64,000 nt of DNA from Bacillus thuringiensis (GTDB lineage: Bacteria; Bacillota; Bacilli; Bacillales; Bacillaceae_G), in NCBI RefSeq assembly GCF_001182785.1, contig NZ_CP012099.1, forward strand, positions 4,772,501-4,836,500, written 5' to 3'. The notes under the pieces are model-generated. The model was not told the DNA's origin. It saw only the letters and a list, made by a program, of their open reading frames with translations, and did not search any database. Made by a program: the position numbers and the translations under genes. Below, in pieces: positions 1 through 8,965 of the stretch (positions are counted from its first letter, which is position 1; every line of letters starts with the position of its first letter).

Positions 1-1
1 T

Positions 2-313
2 CCTGACGTTACAAACGCTGCTACACTCGTTACTGATGATGAAGTGTTCGTTGTATACCGCGCAAACACAACGGATCCAAAACTTGTAGCAGATCAAGTA
101 TATAAAACCGCTTTGTCCATCGTCCCTCGCTATTATAAAGCATATGTATCAACAGACCAAAAGTTGATTTCCCAAATTCAAGGCCTTCAATCTGGCGCAT
201 TAAATGATACAGAATATACGCAAAGCCTCGATATGTTAAAACGTGAAATGAGTAAAAATCCTCATTTGAACAATACGGGGGATCAGACTTTGAATGACAT
301 GATTAAAAAGTAA
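2..313 (+). CDS. YhcN/YlaJ-type sporulation lipoprotein, C-terminal part (5' end outside window)
   Basis: The frame is open from the first bases, so the gene begins upstream of the window; the GTG at 44 is only an internal codon. The visible part is about 103 residues. It has the alternating pattern of the YhcN/YlaJ family: a short strand (VFVVYRAN), then a helix (KLVADQVYKTALSIV), then a second strand with YKAYVSTD. Members of that family are lipoproteins of the forespore or spore membrane. The lipobox would lie outside the window, so the family call rests on the C-terminal pattern alone and is tentative. A bidirectional terminator follows the stop. Confidence 0.5.
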   Translation, partial: PDVTNAATLVTDDEVFVVYRANTTDPKLVADQVYKTALSIVPRYYKAYVSTDQKLISQIQGLQSGALNDTEYTQSLDMLKREMSKNPHLNNTGDQTLNDMIKK

Positions 314-346
314 AACAGGTGGAGAAAATCTCCACCTGTTTTACTT
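312..346. terminator. Bidirectional terminator
   Basis: Inverted repeat AACAGGTGGAGA / TCTCCACCTGTT with a short A-rich loop and T/A tracts on both sides. It separates the convergent lipoprotein and MerR genes. Confidence 0.85.
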
Positions 347-347
347 T

Positions 348-1082
348 TTATTTTTTATTACGATCCGCATAAACCTCCATCGCATCACACATAAACTGCG
401 CTAACCCCTCGCCAAACTTATCGATATTTTTCGTAAAGCGATCATCAGCGACGTACATTTGACCGAGGCCCTTAAAAGCGTCTAATGAATAGTGACTAAA
501 GTTTTGCAAGTAATCGTACCATACTTTGATAGCTGCCTGCGCTTCTTTAGAATCTGGTGCATCGTGTCTAAGCGTTGCTAAATTTCTATAAATAGCATTA
601 AACTCCTCTTGATTCTCTTTTGACATACCTTTTGCATATTCGTTCGCTTTATCTACAGCTGCGTCTCCCCATCTTTCACGTGCTTCTTCTTCATATGGGT
701 TATGGCTGAAATCGAATCCTTCAAATTTCTCTTTATTCGTCATTTCAATCTCTCCTTTTGTATGCTGAATTGTTTTATCAATCGTCGCAATCACCTTATC
801 TAATCTGGAACGCTTTTCAAGAAGCATTTTCTTATGAAGCTGTAGTGCCTCTTCGCGATCGAATGATGGACTCATGATAATCTCTTTAATTTTCTTCAAA
901 GGGAAGCCAAGCTCTTTAAAAAACAAAATTTGCTGCAATGTCTCTAAATTTTCATTGGAATACAAACGATATCCAGACTCTGTCGTCTCGTCTGGGGTTA
1001 ATAACCCAATTTCATCGTAATGATGCAGTGTGCGCACACTAATTCCAACTAAATCAGCTACTTCTTTTACTCTCATTGTCAT
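348..1082 (-). CDS. mta: MerR-family activator with TipAS ligand domain (Mta/TipAL-like)
   Basis: A 244-residue regulator. Residues 1-70 are a MerR winged helix ([20 protein letters not shown]). A linking coiled coil follows, then from about 115 a TipAS antibiotic-recognition domain ([30 protein letters not shown]). The length and both domains match B. subtilis Mta, which activates multidrug efflux genes by untwisting promoters with long spacers. The ATG at 1082 was chosen because AGGGGGAG lies 6 bases upstream; a longer reading to 1256 lacks a ribosome-binding site. Its promoter has the 19-bp spacer typical of MerR targets, so autoregulation is likely. The divergent neighbour is a YhfC-like membrane protein. 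The drug recognised cannot be read from sequence. Confidence 0.85.
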   Translation of the reverse strand: MTMRVKEVADLVGISVRTLHHYDEIGLLTPDETTESGYRLYSNENLETLQQILFFKELGFPLKKIKEIIMSPSFDREEALQLHKKMLLEKRSRLDKVIATIDKTIQHTKGEIEMTNKEKFEGFDFSHNPYEEEARERWGDAAVDKANEYAKGMSKENQEEFNAIYRNLATLRHDAPDSKEAQAAIKVWYDYLQNFSHYSLDAFKGLGQMYVADDRFTKNIDKFGEGLAQFMCDAMEVYADRNKK

Positions 1083-1104
1083 TTGTATCTCCCCCTTAGT
1101 ACAT

Positions 1105-1135
1105 ACGATAAAGTATGACGCAACGTTAGAGTCAA
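1105..1135 (-). promoter_or_regulatory. MerR-type promoter with 19-bp spacer
   Basis: On the minus strand TTGACT (1135-1130) and TATCGT (1110-1105) are separated by 19 bases, 2 more than optimal for sigma-A. The spacer contains a near-symmetric TGAC...AACGTT...GTCA. Long spacers are the hallmark of promoters bent by MerR-family activators, so this is the likely autoregulatory site. Confidence 0.6.
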
Positions 1136-1224
1136 TAAGTAAATTCATTTTCTTTCTAAAAGTTTCATCTCTCCCATATTTCATGCATAATAGATATGTA
1201 CATATATTAGAAAGCGGTGAAAGT

Positions 1225-1998
1225 ATGGTTTCAAATACTGTAATTGCCAGCATCATCTTTCAACTCATTGTCTCGATTCTGGTCCCAATTATCGTACTCG
1301 TTTATTTCCGTAAAAAATATAATATTAATTGGAAAGTGGTCGGCGTTGGTGTTCTTATCTTTATCGGATTTACCCAAATTCTTGAAACACCATTCCACCT
1401 ATTTATGCGCGGTAATCCAACAATCGCTCCATTTTTAGAAAATCCGTTTGTCTTCGCAATTTATGGCGGATTGACTGCTGGTATTTTTGAAGAATTAGGA
1501 CGCTTCGTTGCCTTCTTCTTCTTACTAAAAAAATATCTAGAATATAAAGATGGCTTCGCTTATGGAATTGGTCACGGCGGAATTGAATCTATTTTAATTG
1601 GCGGTTTTTCTGCATTACAAGCATTAATCTTTGCTAATTCTATTAACGATGGTAGCTTCGCTCGACTGATTGAACAAAAACCCGAGCTCAGCATTTTACA
1701 GGACATGCTAATTCAGCAACCTGCCTACTTATACTTCCTTGGTAGCTTAGAAAGAATTATGGCACTCGTGCTTCAAATCGCCTTTACAATGCTTGTTTTA
1801 TACGCAGTAAAACAGAAGAAATACATCTTCCTAGTATACGCTATACTATTCCACGCATTTGTAGACTTTTTCGCGGCACTTTACCAAACAAAAACAATCA
1901 ACATCTTTGTTGCCGAAGGAATTACACTTCTCTGTACAATTGGCGCTGTCGTTCTTATTCGCAAAATGAAAGAGAAATTAATGAGTGTACCGGAGTAA
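1225..1998 (+). CDS. YhfC-family intramembrane protein, putative metalloprotease fold
   Basis: 257 residues, almost entirely membrane segments (7-8 predicted by eye). It carries EELGR in one segment, GIGHGGIE in the next, and HAFVDFF near the C-terminus. This Glu-Glu...His...His/Asp arrangement is characteristic of the YhfC (DUF2324) family, related to CPBP/PrsW-type intramembrane glutamic or metallo-peptidases. A catalytic role is inferred and no substrate is known. The start at 1225 is preceded by GGTGAAAG. It is divergent from the TipAS regulator, so it could belong to that regulator's target set. A strong terminator follows. Confidence 0.75.
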   Translation: MVSNTVIASIIFQLIVSILVPIIVLVYFRKKYNINWKVVGVGVLIFIGFTQILETPFHLFMRGNPTIAPFLENPFVFAIYGGLTAGIFEELGRFVAFFFLLKKYLEYKDGFAYGIGHGGIESILIGGFSALQALIFANSINDGSFARLIEQKPELSILQDMLIQQPAYLYFLGSLERIMALVLQIAFTMLVLYAVKQKKYIFLVYAILFHAFVDFFAALYQTKTINIFVAEGITLLCTIGAVVLIRKMKEKLMSVPE

Positions 1999-2029
1999 AA
2001 AATAAACCACCAATTGGTGGTTTATTTTT
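1998..2029. terminator. Bidirectional terminator
   Basis: AATAAACCACCAATTGGTGG... forms a perfect inverted repeat around AATT, with A and T tracts on the two sides. It serves both the YhfC-like gene and the convergent exported-protein gene. Confidence 0.85.
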
Positions 2030-2465
2030 CATATGGATTACCACACTGATGATAACTTTTACCCTCCCGCAACTCCCTCTTTGTTTCTGCATCTATAACG
2101 ATGTACCTATGAAACTCTTCTACTTCATTTTGAGTAAAAGAAGCGAAAAAATAAACTTGGCGATCAGGGTGAACAAAAAAATCTTGAAGCACCACTCTAC
2201 TTCGACAACCGACTGCTGTTTTTTGTAAGAAAGAAAATTCCTCATCAGCCACTTCTTTAAATGAAATTTTTTTACGAACACTATATGCTGCATTTTTGTA
2301 CTCTTTATAAATTTTCTTATCTAGCTGTTTATAAAAAACATCCTCACTCACAAATGACTTATTTCGATTGCTTGGATAATTTAGTTTTCGGTTGGATTCT
2401 GCATATATTGTGGACAATTGCGCAAGAAAACAAATAATGATTACGATACATATCATTTTTTTCAT
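2022..2465 (-). CDS. Small exported protein of unknown function
   Basis: About 147 residues. It starts with a clear signal peptide (MKKMICIVIIICFLAQ...STIYA) with probable cleavage after YA. The mature part is about 120 residues, polar and without repeats. It has two cysteines, one in GCRSRV and one in QCGNPY, that could form a disulfide outside the cell. I recognise no family. The second of two adjacent ATG codons (2465) fits GAGGTG better than the first (2468). It has its own terminator, shared with the convergent YhfC-like gene. Confidence 0.6.
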   Translation of the reverse strand: MKKMICIVIIICFLAQLSTIYAESNRKLNYPSNRNKSFVSEDVFYKQLDKKIYKEYKNAAYSVRKKISFKEVADEEFSFLQKTAVGCRSRVVLQDFFVHPDRQVYFFASFTQNEVEEFHRYIVIDAETKRELREGKSYHQCGNPYEK

Positions 2466-2598
2466 CATTGCACCTCAATTTTTTATTATCCACATTACTT
2501 TTCCACATATTTAAATCCATATGCTGTTTCCAATAAAAAGGAATTATTTCCACATTTGTCGAAGTATATAGCGTCAACTTGAAAGATGGGGATGAATT

Positions 2599-3153
2599 AT
2601 GAAGAAAATTATTGTAATACGACATTGTTCAGCAACTGGACAAGAATGTGATGCTGAATTAACGACCGATGGAAAAGACCAAGCAAATACCCTTGCTACA
2701 TTCCTCTTAGAAAATACTCTACAAATCGATCATATTATTTCAAGCCCATTTGTCCGAGCTATCGATTCCATTCGGCCCTATGCGCTCCAAGCCAACTTAT
2801 CTATCCAAGAAGATGAACGATTAACTGAACGCATATTGAGCAACGTTCCAATGGATGATTGGATGCAAAAACTAGAATCCACTTTTACAAACATAGATAT
2901 TGCCTTTTCAGGCGGAGAGTCAACAAAACAAGCAACAGACCGTGCCATATCGCTTATTCAAGACGTTTTACAGTTAAACCATACGACAACACTACTTGTT
3001 ACACACGGCAATTTACTTACGCTCATTTTAAAGCATTTTGATCATACGATTGGCTTTAATGAATGGAGAACTTTAACGAATCCTGATATTTACGAAATTA
3101 CAATCGACGAACAATGTATCATAACACGCTTATGGGAAGCATCGTCCAAGTAA
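2599..3153 (+). CDS. Histidine phosphatase family protein (phosphoglycerate-mutase-like)
   Basis: 184 residues. The catalytic motif near the N-terminus is IRHCSATGQ, in which the usual RHG reads RHC; the phosphoacceptor His is kept and the following Gly is Cys. Other family signatures are present: SSPFVRAIDSI (second Arg), an acidic ERLTER, and the C-terminal THGN with the second catalytic His. The fold is that of branch-1 histidine phosphatases such as GpmB/CobC-like enzymes. The substrate is unknown. It stands 74 bases before the YbaK gene on the same strand, so the two may be cotranscribed. Confidence 0.8.
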   Translation: MKKIIVIRHCSATGQECDAELTTDGKDQANTLATFLLENTLQIDHIISSPFVRAIDSIRPYALQANLSIQEDERLTERILSNVPMDDWMQKLESTFTNIDIAFSGGESTKQATDRAISLIQDVLQLNHTTTLLVTHGNLLTLILKHFDHTIGFNEWRTLTNPDIYEITIDEQCIITRLWEASSK

Positions 3154-3227
3154 TATCCCTTTCCAAAACATTCAGTTGACGCCACGAGAAGAGACTGTTC
3201 TAACAATAGAAAGGGGTATTATTTCAT

Positions 3228-3707
3228 ATGTATGAAGACGTACTTGCTCTACTACATAAAACAAATGTTTCTTATGAAAAATTCGAACACGAACCGGTAC
3301 TCGATTATGAGACAGATCGGATTGTACGTGAAAGACTTGGCTTACAAGGTGCTCCAAGTAAAAGCTTATTTTTAAAATCAGCATTTGGAAATTTTTACGT
3401 GTTTTTTACGTTAGAAGGAACTCGGCTTAACCGAGGAGAAATGAAAGAAATAACCGGAGAACGCTTATCGCTCTGTTCCCCTGATGAACTAAGAATGGAA
3501 ACTGGCTGTACTCCAGGATGTGTAGCTCCTTTTGGTTATTCACAAGAAGTAACAATTATTGTGGACAGTTCCGTTTATACGTACGATAAAATTTTAATTA
3601 CACCTGGTGTACCTGAATTTACAATTGAATTATCCACAGAAGAATTAAAAAAGATTTTATTAACATGTACAAATACCGTTTTAGAGTACAAACAAAAAGA
3701 GAGCTAA
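3228..3707 (+). CDS. YbaK/ProX-type aminoacyl-tRNA deacylase-like protein
   Basis: 159 residues spanning the whole YbaK/EbsC domain. SKSLFLK (catalytic-loop Lys), NRGEMKEIT, the Gly-rich GCTPGCVAPFG and the C-terminal VDSSVYTYDKI follow the order seen in trans-editing proteins that hydrolyse mischarged Cys/Ala-tRNAPro. Which tRNA is edited cannot be read from the sequence. AAAGGGG lies 11 bases before the ATG, slightly long but with no better alternative. A terminator shared with convergent lipA follows. Confidence 0.8.
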   Translation: MYEDVLALLHKTNVSYEKFEHEPVLDYETDRIVRERLGLQGAPSKSLFLKSAFGNFYVFFTLEGTRLNRGEMKEITGERLSLCSPDELRMETGCTPGCVAPFGYSQEVTIIVDSSVYTYDKILITPGVPEFTIELSTEELKKILLTCTNTVLEYKQKES

Positions 3708-3726
3708 TCGTTAGCTCTCTTTTTTC
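3694..3726. terminator. Bidirectional terminator
   Basis: AAAGAGAGCTAATCGTTAGCTCTCTTTTTT: perfect GAGAGCTAA/TTAGCTCTC stem followed by a T tract, A tract on the other side. It lies between the YbaK gene and lipA. Confidence 0.85.
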
Positions 3727-3727
3727 A

Positions 3728-4624
3728 TTATTTAGCTTCTGCTGTTTTTTCTTTTGCAGAACGTACTTGCTCGTCCGCATGGTAAGAAGAACGCACAAGT
3801 GGGCCAGCTTCACAGTGGCTAAATCCTTTGCTAAGTGCAATTTCTTTAAGCTCTGCAAATTCTGCTGGTGGATAATATTTAATAACTGGTAAATGCTTCT
3901 TAGATGGTTGTAGATATTGTCCAAGAGTTAAAATATCCACATTGTTTGCACGTAAGTCATCCATTGCTTCAATTAAATCTTCTCTTGTTTCACCTAAGCC
4001 GACCATAATGCTCGATTTAGTTGGAATATCAGGCTGCATTTCTTTTGCTCGACGTAAAAACTCTAATGAACGATCATATTTTGCTCTAGCGCGAACTCGG
4101 TTAGATAATCGACGTACTGTTTCAATGTTATGGTTTAAAATATCTGGTTTTGCATCCATTAACATTTTTAAGTTTTCTTCTACCCCAGCCATATCAGATG
4201 GTAATACTTCGATAGACGTGAATGGGTTTTTACGGCGTACTGCTCGTACTGTTTCAGCAAAAACAGCTGCTCCGCCGTCCTTTAAATCATCACGTGCAAC
4301 CGCTGTTATAACAACGTGCTTTAAGCCCATTTGTACTACTGAATCTGCTACGCGTTCTGGTTCTTGTAAATCAAGCTCAGTTGGTAAGCCTGTTTTAACC
4401 GCGCAAAAACGACAAGCACGTGTACAAACCGCACCTAAAATCATAAATGTTGCTGTTTTTCTTACAGCCCAGCATTCATGAATATTCGGACATTTTGCCT
4501 CTTCACAAACGGTATGAAGATTTTTAGAACGCATCATTTTCTTTAAGCCTGTATAGTTTTCATTCGTGTTTAACTTAATTTTCAACCATTCGGGCTTGCG
4601 CTTATATTCTGTTTGTTTTGTCAT
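3728..4624 (-). CDS. lipA: Lipoyl synthase
   Basis: 298 residues. This radical-SAM enzyme inserts two sulfurs into octanoyl groups on E2 or GcvH proteins to make lipoate. Both Fe-S sites are visible: [12 protein letters not shown] (auxiliary cluster, C-x4-C-x5-C) and CTRACRFC (radical-SAM C-x3-C-x2-C). The C-terminal RSSYHA contains the conserved Ser ligand. The ATG at 4624 was chosen because GGAG is 9 bases upstream; a TTG at 4633 lies too close. The position next to lytH/yunB matches B. subtilis. Its acceptor protein GcvH and the SUF machinery for its clusters are encoded in this same window. Confidence 0.97.
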   Translation of the reverse strand: MTKQTEYKRKPEWLKIKLNTNENYTGLKKMMRSKNLHTVCEEAKCPNIHECWAVRKTATFMILGAVCTRACRFCAVKTGLPTELDLQEPERVADSVVQMGLKHVVITAVARDDLKDGGAAVFAETVRAVRRKNPFTSIEVLPSDMAGVEENLKMLMDAKPDILNHNIETVRRLSNRVRARAKYDRSLEFLRRAKEMQPDIPTKSSIMVGLGETREDLIEAMDDLRANNVDILTLGQYLQPSKKHLPVIKYYPPAEFAELKEIALSKGFSHCEAGPLVRSSYHADEQVRSAKEKTAEAK

Positions 4625-4813
4625 GGTTATCAACTCCGCACAATATGAAATAGTTTACCGTGTTCGCTTCTTTCAATGTAACATATCTATTCTAACGTAT
4701 GAAAGCGATTTGCTCAAATGAAGATTCTAAGATTTTTTCCAATCGTTCCCTATAATGAAATACTCCGTATATCCCACACTAAAAAGAGTGATGTTGTGAA
4801 AGGAGTCTATTTC

Positions 4814-5797
4814 ATGCTTCGAAAAATTTCTCTTTTGCTTTCTATTTGTTTTCTTCTCCACCAAAACATCGCTTACGGTGAAGATAATCAGCAAAGCATA
4901 TATGAAAAGCGCATGGCACTATATAAAGAAACCGAGCAGTCTTCAGGCATTCCATGGTATTACTTAGCTGCAATGGATCAATATGAAAGAAATATACGGA
5001 GCGTAAGAAAAGATATTCCAAAAAAACCAGATGCCATCATTTCCCTTTATTTCAAACCAGAAATATGGGCTGGACCTATTAATAGCAACGATACTCTCCC
5101 CCATACAATTTCTCTATTTGGCGGAATAGGTTTAGATGGTGACAAAGATGGATTTGCAAATGCAAATAGCGACCGTGATCTTCTGCATACCGCAGCGACT
5201 ATTTTAAGGAAACAAGGAACTTCAGAAGACCGTATTAAAATTATGCTCTGGGAATATTATAGACGTGCAAAAACAGTTGATTTAATTAGCGAATACGCCC
5301 AAATTTATAAACATTATGGACGTATTAATTTAGAAGGAAATGCTTTTCCTCTTCCGATCCGTAGTGACCATAGCTACCGTAGTACTTTCGGTGCTGGAAG
5401 AAGTTTTGGCGGCAGACGAGTTCATGAAGGAACCGATATTTTCGCCGGATATGGCGTGCCAGTAAGATCGACTTGCTATGGCATTATTGAAACAAAAGGC
5501 TGGAACCGCCTTGGTGGATGGCGCATCGGTATTCGAGACCTTCATAACAATTACCATTATTACGCTCATTTAGGCGGGTTCTCAAAAGAAATACAGCTTG
5601 GACAAATTGTCGAGCCCGGAAAAGTAATCGGATTTGTTGGTAGCACCGGTTACGGCCCTCCTGGTACAGCCGGAAAATTCCCACCCCACTTACATTTTGG
5701 CATATATAAAGACAATGGCTATACAGAATGGGCCTTCGATCCATACATGCATTTAAGCCTTTGGGAACGCAAAGAACGAGCAAATACAAAAAGATAA
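4814..5797 (+). CDS. lytH: LytH-like M23 endopeptidase of spore cortex maturation
   Basis: 327 residues. A signal peptide (LLLSICFLLHQNIAYG) is followed by a helical region and a C-terminal LytM/M23 zinc peptidase domain from about residue 175. Zinc ligands are visible in HEGTDIFAGYG (H, D) and in the late HLHFG (HxH). B. subtilis LytH (YunA) is made in the forespore and trims cortex peptide side chains to single L-alanine. Synteny (lipA-lytH-yunB-yunC-yunD) supports orthology. AAAGGAG precedes the ATG at 4814; the upstream in-frame ATG at 4718 has no ribosome-binding site. A terminator follows. Confidence 0.9.
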   Translation: MLRKISLLLSICFLLHQNIAYGEDNQQSIYEKRMALYKETEQSSGIPWYYLAAMDQYERNIRSVRKDIPKKPDAIISLYFKPEIWAGPINSNDTLPHTISLFGGIGLDGDKDGFANANSDRDLLHTAATILRKQGTSEDRIKIMLWEYYRRAKTVDLISEYAQIYKHYGRINLEGNAFPLPIRSDHSYRSTFGAGRSFGGRRVHEGTDIFAGYGVPVRSTCYGIIETKGWNRLGGWRIGIRDLHNNYHYYAHLGGFSKEIQLGQIVEPGKVIGFVGSTGYGPPGTAGKFPPHLHFGIYKDNGYTEWAFDPYMHLSLWERKERANTKR

Positions 5798-5827
5798 CCG
5801 TAGCTGCATTGCTACGGTTATTTTTTA
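5794..5827 (+). terminator. Terminator after lytH
   Basis: AACCGTAGC/GCTACGGTT stem with a 6-base loop, followed by ATTTTTTA. It begins inside the lytH stop codon. Confidence 0.85.
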
Positions 5828-5870
5828 TCCAGTAAAAGCCAGGCTGAGCTGAGTTTCACTTTATATGCAA

Positions 5871-6602
5871 CTAACTATCTGTTTTCTTTTTATCAGGTAC
5901 AGCAACACTTCCGCTTCCATAATACGTAGGCACTTCCCCTTGAACGATGCGCGTCGCAATCGGAACATTTTGTTTCACCGTTATCTCTTTCGTATGAAAT
6001 GGAATAATTACTTGCAGCGTTACTTCCATTTCCATAACAATTTGAATCGCTGTAGTATTAATCCCATGCGGCTCAATTTTTTGTTTAATATCTGTATTCA
6101 CATGCCCAATTGGCGTGAAATGAATCGGAATATCTGGTCCTATATTACCAAGAAGCGCATTATCAGTTACACGCCCAAAAGGCACTGCCATAGTCGCCCC
6201 GTTTTTTTCTGAAATACCTAGCTCCTTCAAATTCCCTTGTTCTACTTGCTGCAAATATTTTTCTATGTACGTGGTCGTTGACGTTACGATTTCATTTACT
6301 TGCTTTGTATTTAAATTAATTGTGGATACTTTCCCGTTTTTATCATTCTGTACTTTCATTAATGAATCGACATCGAATCCTTCATTAATTCTATCCTTTA
6401 CCGCCTTCGTCATAATTGCTGTCGCCATTTTATGTGTCTCTACTTCCCCATATTTAATTAAGGTCGGCTGAATACTATTATTCACAATCCACAACCCTTG
6501 CGTAAGTAATATAACAAAAAGAATAAACGACATAAGCAGTATATACCGAAAGGCAATAGGTCCCCTTCGAAACCGCGAATTTTTCGAGCGAAATATACTC
6601 AT
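5871..6602 (-). CDS. yunB: Sporulation protein YunB
   Basis: 243 residues. There is one N-terminal membrane segment (about 20-40, YILLMSFILFVILLTQGLWI) followed by an exported domain. Features include helices with KMATAIMTKAVKDRI, a strand-rich middle part with AVPFGRVTDNALLG and a proline-rich end. B. subtilis YunB is a sigma-E mother-cell protein needed for proper spore formation; its biochemical role is unknown. AAGGAGG lies just before the ATG. It sits in the conserved lytH/yunB/yunC block, 54 bases downstream of yunC on the same strand, so cotranscription from yunC is possible. Confidence 0.9.
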   Translation of the reverse strand: MSIFRSKNSRFRRGPIAFRYILLMSFILFVILLTQGLWIVNNSIQPTLIKYGEVETHKMATAIMTKAVKDRINEGFDVDSLMKVQNDKNGKVSTINLNTKQVNEIVTSTTTYIEKYLQQVEQGNLKELGISEKNGATMAVPFGRVTDNALLGNIGPDIPIHFTPIGHVNTDIKQKIEPHGINTTAIQIVMEMEVTLQVIIPFHTKEITVKQNVPIATRIVQGEVPTYYGSGSVAVPDKKKTDS

Positions 6603-6656
6603 AAAAAAACCTCCTTCTTATATCATTTCTATGCAAGAAGGAGGGACGATATATGC

Positions 6657-6959
6657 TTATCTCATTTTTAATAATGCTTCTTTTCCAATCGTTCCTGCTG
6701 GAATGCCTAATGCTTCAGCTCCAGTCGTTACCGATTCTAGTGGCGCTTCAAGAAGTTGTTCAATCGTTCTTACACCAACCGCACGACCAGCAATAATTCC
6801 CCGATCACCTAACTTCTCATTTAAAAGACCTACATCTAATGCACCACACATAATATATCCTTTATCGCTCATTACAGCTAGCAAATTCGTCTTTGGAAGT
6901 TTGACGCTAACCGCAATAAACGTATAATTATCAATTATAATTGGCTCCACATTAACCAT
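6657..6959 (-). CDS. yunC: YunC (DUF1805) small conserved protein
   Basis: 100 residues matching the DUF1805/YunC family in length and pattern. LPKTNLLAVMSDKGYIMCGA is followed by a Gly/Ala-rich GDRGIIAGRAVGVRTIEQLL and GIPAGTIGKEAL. The family folds as a compact alpha/beta protein of unknown function. Its location between yunB and yunD is as in B. subtilis. AGGAGTG precedes the ATG. Confidence 0.9.
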   Translation of the reverse strand: MVNVEPIIIDNYTFIAVSVKLPKTNLLAVMSDKGYIMCGALDVGLLNEKLGDRGIIAGRAVGVRTIEQLLEAPLESVTTGAEALGIPAGTIGKEALLKMR

Positions 6960-7024
6960 AGTTCACACTCCTCTCTTTCTTATCTGTATGACAAGAGAAA
7001 AATGAGTGTTACAAGTTAACTAGC

Positions 7025-8440
7025 CTATAGTTTAACGGAAGATGTATGAGTTATTAACATATCTGTTAACACATCTCTAAGTAGTTCTGGCATATAATAT
7101 TGTTTGCCAGAAAGTGTGGATAGCTCTGGGTATAAGTATCCAAACGTAAACATATCAATTGTTCCTACTGTATATATACGATCTAACTCCAGCGATTCGC
7201 CGTTAATCAATACATCTTCTAATAAAATTTTATTGCCAGGAATCGTATCTGGAATGACTTCTACACCAGCGTAAATCATTTTCCCCATCACTTTTCCCCG
7301 AAATCCGAATCCTTTCACCTCAAGATTCTCCATATTCGGCTTACGTGCTTTCAAAATAACTTCTCTTAATATCTTTCCTGGAACTTTCAAAGCACACGGA
7401 TTAATTGGATGTGGACAAATTCTGTGAATATCTCCGCGCGTTACAACACCCTCTTCTAATCCTTCAAGAAGTACACCGGCATTCACCATTCCAATTTCTG
7501 CACCGCACCATGTTTTCAGTGCACTTGCTAACATATGAGAAAACGGCGTCTCATGAAACCAATCAACCGGTAATGACTCTTTTAAATGAACGACAGGCTC
7601 TGCCATTATATGCTTACTTTCTTCCTGCAGTATTTCAATTGTGGATAACGGTTCGCTATAAGCACCTAACCGTTCCGTCTTAATCGCTCTACCGTCTTTT
7701 TTCAACAGCTTCTTCGTCTCTATATCCACATTAAGCTGCACGTGACCAACGTAGCGCCCCCACTTTTCACAACAACAAAGTAAAGTATTGTTCAGTAGAA
7801 CACCACGCTCAAATAAATGATGCGTATGCGCACCTAAAATAACATCTATATCATAATGCTCCGCCATATACTCATCCATACTTTTCCCAAGGTGAGATAG
7901 GACAACTGTAATATGCGCCTCATCTTTCACTTCTTCTAAAATAGACTCTAAATGGATAAGCGGATCTTCAATATGCCAATCGAGCATATGATAAAACTCT
8001 GGATAAGCTACCGTTAATCCGATAAAGGCAATCGTAATCCCATCTGTCGTCGTATGTAATTTATAAGGCTTCGCCCACGCTGGACGTACCCCTTCTTTTT
8101 CAAATAAATTCGCAACGAGCACCTCAAATCCAGCATCATCATATAGACGATTCAAATGCTCCTTCGCTAACGTAATGCCTTCATTATTTCCGATTGTTAC
8201 ATAATCATATAACGCCTCATTTAAAAGCTTCGTATTCCCAAGCCCATTTGTCGCTTCCGAAATACTATGAAAACGATCCACATGATCGCCGATATCAACC
8301 GTCAAAACAGTCTCTCCCGCTTCCTGTCTTCGCTTTTTCTCCCCTAGAACAAACCGAGAAATTTGCGGCCAATTTTCAAAATGACTATGTATATCGTTTG
8401 TATGATAAAGGTGGATGATTGTTTCTTTATTTGTATTCAG
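7025..8440 (-). CDS. yunD: YunD bifunctional metallophosphatase/5'-nucleotidase, probable CTG start
   Basis: 471 residues. The N-terminal calcineurin-like metallophosphatase domain has HTNDIHSHFEN (first metal-binding Asp/His), DIGDHVDR, LSHLGKS and GAHTHHLFE. The C-terminal part (from about 270) is a 5'-nucleotidase substrate-binding domain. The first metal motif lies upstream of every ATG, GTG or TTG codon in the frame, and a stop codon sits just before it. The only plausible start is CTG at 8440-8438, which follows AGGAGG by 8 bases. A TTG at 8305 would remove the first metal ligands. Whether CTG is used, or is a recent TTG-to-CTG change, is an inference. Confidence 0.85.
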   Translation of the reverse strand: MNTNKETIIHLYHTNDIHSHFENWPQISRFVLGEKKRRQEAGETVLTVDIGDHVDRFHSISEATNGLGNTKLLNEALYDYVTIGNNEGITLAKEHLNRLYDDAGFEVLVANLFEKEGVRPAWAKPYKLHTTTDGITIAFIGLTVAYPEFYHMLDWHIEDPLIHLESILEEVKDEAHITVVLSHLGKSMDEYMAEHYDIDVILGAHTHHLFERGVLLNNTLLCCCEKWGRYVGHVQLNVDIETKKLLKKDGRAIKTERLGAYSEPLSTIEILQEESKHIMAEPVVHLKESLPVDWFHETPFSHMLASALKTWCGAEIGMVNAGVLLEGLEEGVVTRGDIHRICPHPINPCALKVPGKILREVILKARKPNMENLEVKGFGFRGKVMGKMIYAGVEVIPDTIPGNKILLEDVLINGESLELDRIYTVGTIDMFTFGYLYPELSTLSGKQYYMPELLRDVLTDMLITHTSSVKL

Positions 8441-8736
8441 AGAAAAAACCTCCTCTCAGTTCCTTACTGCCATTTACGCTATGCGCACACAATAATCCTG
8501 TAAATACTTTTCGTCTTTTCTTGCTATTTTACATTGTACTCGCATTGTGAGAAAAAGCAAAAGATTGTCCTTTTTTATATGAGAAAATTTTGCTAATGCA
8601 GGAAATAATTCCAGATAGTGGAGGGAGGGGGGATTTGTCAAAAAGTTTAATAGAGAATTCAGTGGGTGGTTGTTCAAGTGGATTTGTCAGTATCTTTGTC
8701 TTAAACCTAGTCGTTCTCTGTTCTTATAAAATGTTT
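8441..8736. other. Gene-poor spacer upstream of yunD
   Basis: No supported gene. Short open frames here lack convincing starts or family likeness. GGATTTGTC occurs twice (about 8632 and 8681), with its inverse GACAAATCC near 8909. These flank the 158-bp repeat and hint that a somewhat larger element may occupy about 8625-8915. Confidence 0.4.
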
Positions 8737-8894
8737 GGGGTATGTGAGGATTTTCTTTTGTCTTATCTTGTCGACAAATCGATATTCCTTGTCGAAACGT
8801 TGATATATTGAAATAATCGTTGATATATTCCCGTTTATGATCGATATATTTGAAAAATCGTTGATATATTTAGCTGAACACCCACCCGGGTATC
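8737..8894 (+). repeat. 158-bp dispersed repeat, copy 1
   Basis: Bounded by GGGGTATG and GGGTATC. Internally it holds four variants of ATCGTTGATATATT. A second copy of exactly the same length lies at 45840-45997 on the opposite strand. Both copies share the stretch GATCGATATATTTGAAAAAT and its continuation. Both are also open for about 60 codons in the same relative frame, giving peptides that share KYINDFSNISI, ISTI and RFD. It looks like a cereus-group intergenic repeat; I cannot assign it to a named bcr family. Confidence 0.75.
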
Positions 8895-8926
8895 CTCTCC
8901 CAAGCCAAGACAAATCCGCAAAACAA

Positions 8927-8957
8927 AAAAGCGCCCTGCACAGCAGGGCGCTTCTAC
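8927..8957 (-). terminator. Terminator of the suf operon
   Basis: AGCGCCCTG/CAGGGCGCT stem with a 5-base loop lies just after sufB; on the minus strand it runs into TTTTTTGTTTTG. Confidence 0.9.
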
Positions 8958-8965
8958 TTTATCTA

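Noticed and set aside
3942..4481. 179-codon plus-strand open frame opposite lipA
   Set aside because: Shadow of a well-supported lipoyl synthase; no ribosome-binding site or family likeness.
4690..4710. TGAAAGCGATTTGC as a CcpA cre site upstream of lytH
   Set aside because: It lacks the final CA of the cre consensus and the palindrome is broken.
8474..8677. 67-codon minus-strand frame between yunD and the repeat
   Set aside because: No ribosome-binding site, odd composition, and not in any conserved arrangement.
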